A stretch of DNA of 7,429 bases from Acetobacteraceae bacterium (GTDB lineage Bacteria > Pseudomonadota > Alphaproteobacteria > Acetobacterales > Acetobacteraceae), in contig PLSZ01000440.1 of the NCBI GenBank assembly GCA_003164305.1, positions 8,327-15,755 on the forward strand, given 5' to 3'. Shown here one piece after another: positions 6,369-7,429 of this stretch; within the stretch, counting starts at the first letter, position 1; every line of letters starts with the position of its first letter. The translations under genes were made by a program, and so were the position numbers. The notes below the pieces were generated by a model. That model was not told the DNA's origin. It ran no database searches and was given only the letters and a program-made list of their open reading frames with translations.

Positions 6369-7212
6369 GCTCATTGTCTACGGCAATTGCCAGGCTGGAG
6401 CCGTCGCCCTCATCCTGAAAACCGTGCCATATGTCGCCGAGCGTTGGGACGTCGTCCAGCACGACATATGGGCCTCCGGGGATGTTCTCGCCAGCAATCT
6501 CGCCGATTTCGAAACGGCGGACATTTTGCTGCAACAGGATATCTGGACGTGGCGTAACCACCCCATGCGCGATAAAATCCCTGAAGGGATAGCGGTCGTG
6601 CGGTTTCCGTTCTGTTATATCGCGGCACTGTGGCCGTTCGACGCATGGCTCATCGGCAACGACGACGCCATGCTCAAGGCCCGGGAAAAACACCAAGCAG
6701 TCAGTAAAGACCCGTTCCCGTTCGCGTTTCACGATGGACTCTTGGCCAAGCTTCGCACGATCATACCCGACCCGGAAGAACGGTTCGAACGATATCGCAG
6801 CCTCGATCTGCCCCCCATCCCGGATTTTCAAATTCCTGATTTCAGGCGTTACGCCGAATTTGAGGAAGCCAGACTCGCGAAAGACGACCGCCAGCTTGGT
6901 TTCAATATCGGAAAGTTCATGACAAACAACTTTCGCGGCACGCGGCTTTTCCATGCGTGCGTCCATCCGACCGCCGGTTTGCTTGAAGAATTGACCGCGG
7001 AGATCATGGGCCGGATCGGATTGGATCCTCATAAGAACCAATTCCGCCCGCTGGCAGACTATATGTCCGGCATACAGGTTCCGCTTCATCCAAAGGTCAT
7101 CGAGCAAATCGGCCTCACCTGGGCGAACGATTCCACGTTGTATTCCCAACCGGATGGTGAAAAGCTGACGTTCGATGAGTATTATCGCCGGTATGTGAAT
7201 TATCCGGTCTGA
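6361..7212 (+). CDS. WcbI-family polysaccharide acyltransferase
   Basis: 283 residues from ATG 6361, which overlaps the ACP stop by 8 bases (translational coupling; the Shine-Dalgarno AGAAAG is weak). The N-terminal LIVYGNCQAGAVALIL, with Cys10 in the GNCQ motif, is the hallmark of the WcbI family, named for the Burkholderia pseudomallei capsule acetyltransferase that binds CoA. Further family-like segments are ILLQQDIW (about residues 55-62), FPFCYIAALWP (82-92), GKFMTNN and the conserved LFHACVHPTAGLLEEL (about 196-211, with His202-Pro-Thr). I think Cys10 and a conserved His are catalytic candidates, but I am not certain which residues have been proven in the family. No signal peptide or membrane span is present, so it probably acts in the cytoplasm on glycan precursors. 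Its position behind an ACP gene suggests acyl-ACP rather than acetyl-CoA as donor; that is inference. It is the last gene of the run and converges on the next gene after 15 bases. Confidence 0.8.
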   Translation: MRKLIVYGNCQAGAVALILKTVPYVAERWDVVQHDIWASGDVLASNLADFETADILLQQDIWTWRNHPMRDKIPEGIAVVRFPFCYIAALWPFDAWLIGNDDAMLKAREKHQAVSKDPFPFAFHDGLLAKLRTIIPDPEERFERYRSLDLPPIPDFQIPDFRRYAEFEEARLAKDDRQLGFNIGKFMTNNFRGTRLFHACVHPTAGLLEELTAEIMGRIGLDPHKNQFRPLADYMSGIQVPLHPKVIEQIGLTWANDSTLYSQPDGEKLTFDEYYRRYVNYPV

Positions 7213-7227
7213 TCGTTTCTCCGACCC

Positions 7228-7429
7228 TCACTCCAAGGAATCGCAGCAGTCGTATAGCCATTGCTCCAGATCGGGCAAATTGACACGAATGTCTCGGTTA
7301 CCGAATTGGTTTCGGGACAGATCGACGCCCAGCGTATCGTTAAATTCCGGGGCATCGGAATTGCCGTCTCGCCCGACCAAAGCGGCATAGTGCAACCGCG
7401 CGTCGGACGCGAGAGCCGCATACGATGCG
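7228..7429 (-). CDS. C-terminal fragment of an unrecognised protein, cut by the window edge
   Basis: On the minus strand a frame enters from beyond the right edge (first full codon 7428-7426) and stays open for 66 codons to a TGA at 7230-7228. The translated end contains ASYAALASDARLHYAALVG, then FNDTLGVDLSRNQFGN, and finishes LEQWLYDCCDSLE. The composition (acidic, mixed hydrophobic, no arginine or proline excess) and GC-leaning third positions look like true coding, unlike the competing frame that starts at 7421. I do not recognise the family. Its stop lies 15 bases from the WcbI-family stop, so the two genes converge. By location it could be another polysaccharide-locus gene, but nothing in the fragment proves it. 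Confidence 0.6.
   Translation of the reverse strand, partial: ASYAALASDARLHYAALVGRDGNSDAPEFNDTLGVDLSRNQFGNRDIRVNLPDLEQWLYDCCDSLE

Noticed and set aside
6262..7149. 295-codon minus-strand frame opposite the WcbI-family gene
   Set aside because: This is an antisense shadow in GC-rich DNA. It has no recognisable domain, while the plus strand carries a family-level match and operon spacing.
7200..7421. 73-codon minus-strand frame at the right edge
   Set aside because: Its composition is unlike a real protein and it overlaps the end of the WcbI-family gene. The neighbouring frame ending at 7228 reads better and stops cleanly in the intergenic gap.

Overview
The window looks like a piece of an alphaproteobacterial chromosome. 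The GC-rich coding, the dense packing and the anthranilate/benzoate-type CoA ligase at the left edge would fit Rhodospirillales/Acetobacteraceae-like bacteria, but this placement is an inference from gene style and not from a marker gene. No rRNA, tRNA, insertion sequence, CRISPR array or phage gene is visible.

Layout, left to right. (1) Positions 1-444 hold the C-terminal end of an aryl-CoA ligase (2-aminobenzoate/benzoate-CoA ligase type), a catabolic gene whose very G-rich codons differ from what follows. (2) A 137-base, locally AT-rich spacer carries a plausible promoter. (3) A class I SAM-dependent methyltransferase reads rightward (582-1553). (4) It converges on a leftward gene for an exported clan GH-A (GH5-like) glycoside hydrolase with a C-terminal Ig-like domain (3163-1586). 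(5) A 54-base divergent intergenic region follows, with a perfect extended -10 element facing right. (6) A tight four-gene rightward run fills 3218-7212: a GT61-type (DUF563) glycosyltransferase, a fatty-acyl-AMP-ligase-like adenylating enzyme, a stand-alone acyl carrier protein, and a WcbI-family polysaccharide acyltransferase. Gaps are 22 bases, 12 bases and an 8-base overlap. (7) At the right edge, on the minus strand, is the C-terminal end of another gene (7228-7428), which runs off the window and is easily missed because its start lies outside.

Read together, positions 582-7212 look like part of a surface-polysaccharide (capsule or exopolysaccharide) locus: sugar transfer (GT61), possible methylation, periplasmic glycan trimming (the hydrolase), and acyl decoration. 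The most interesting point is the ligase-ACP-WcbI trio. WcbI proteins are known as CoA-binding capsule acetyltransferases. Here one is translationally coupled to a dedicated ACP and an acyl-adenylating enzyme, which suggests that a free carboxylic acid is activated as acyl-AMP, loaded onto the ACP and then transferred to a glycan. That pathway is an inference from gene order and motifs; the acid and the glycan cannot be named from sequence alone.
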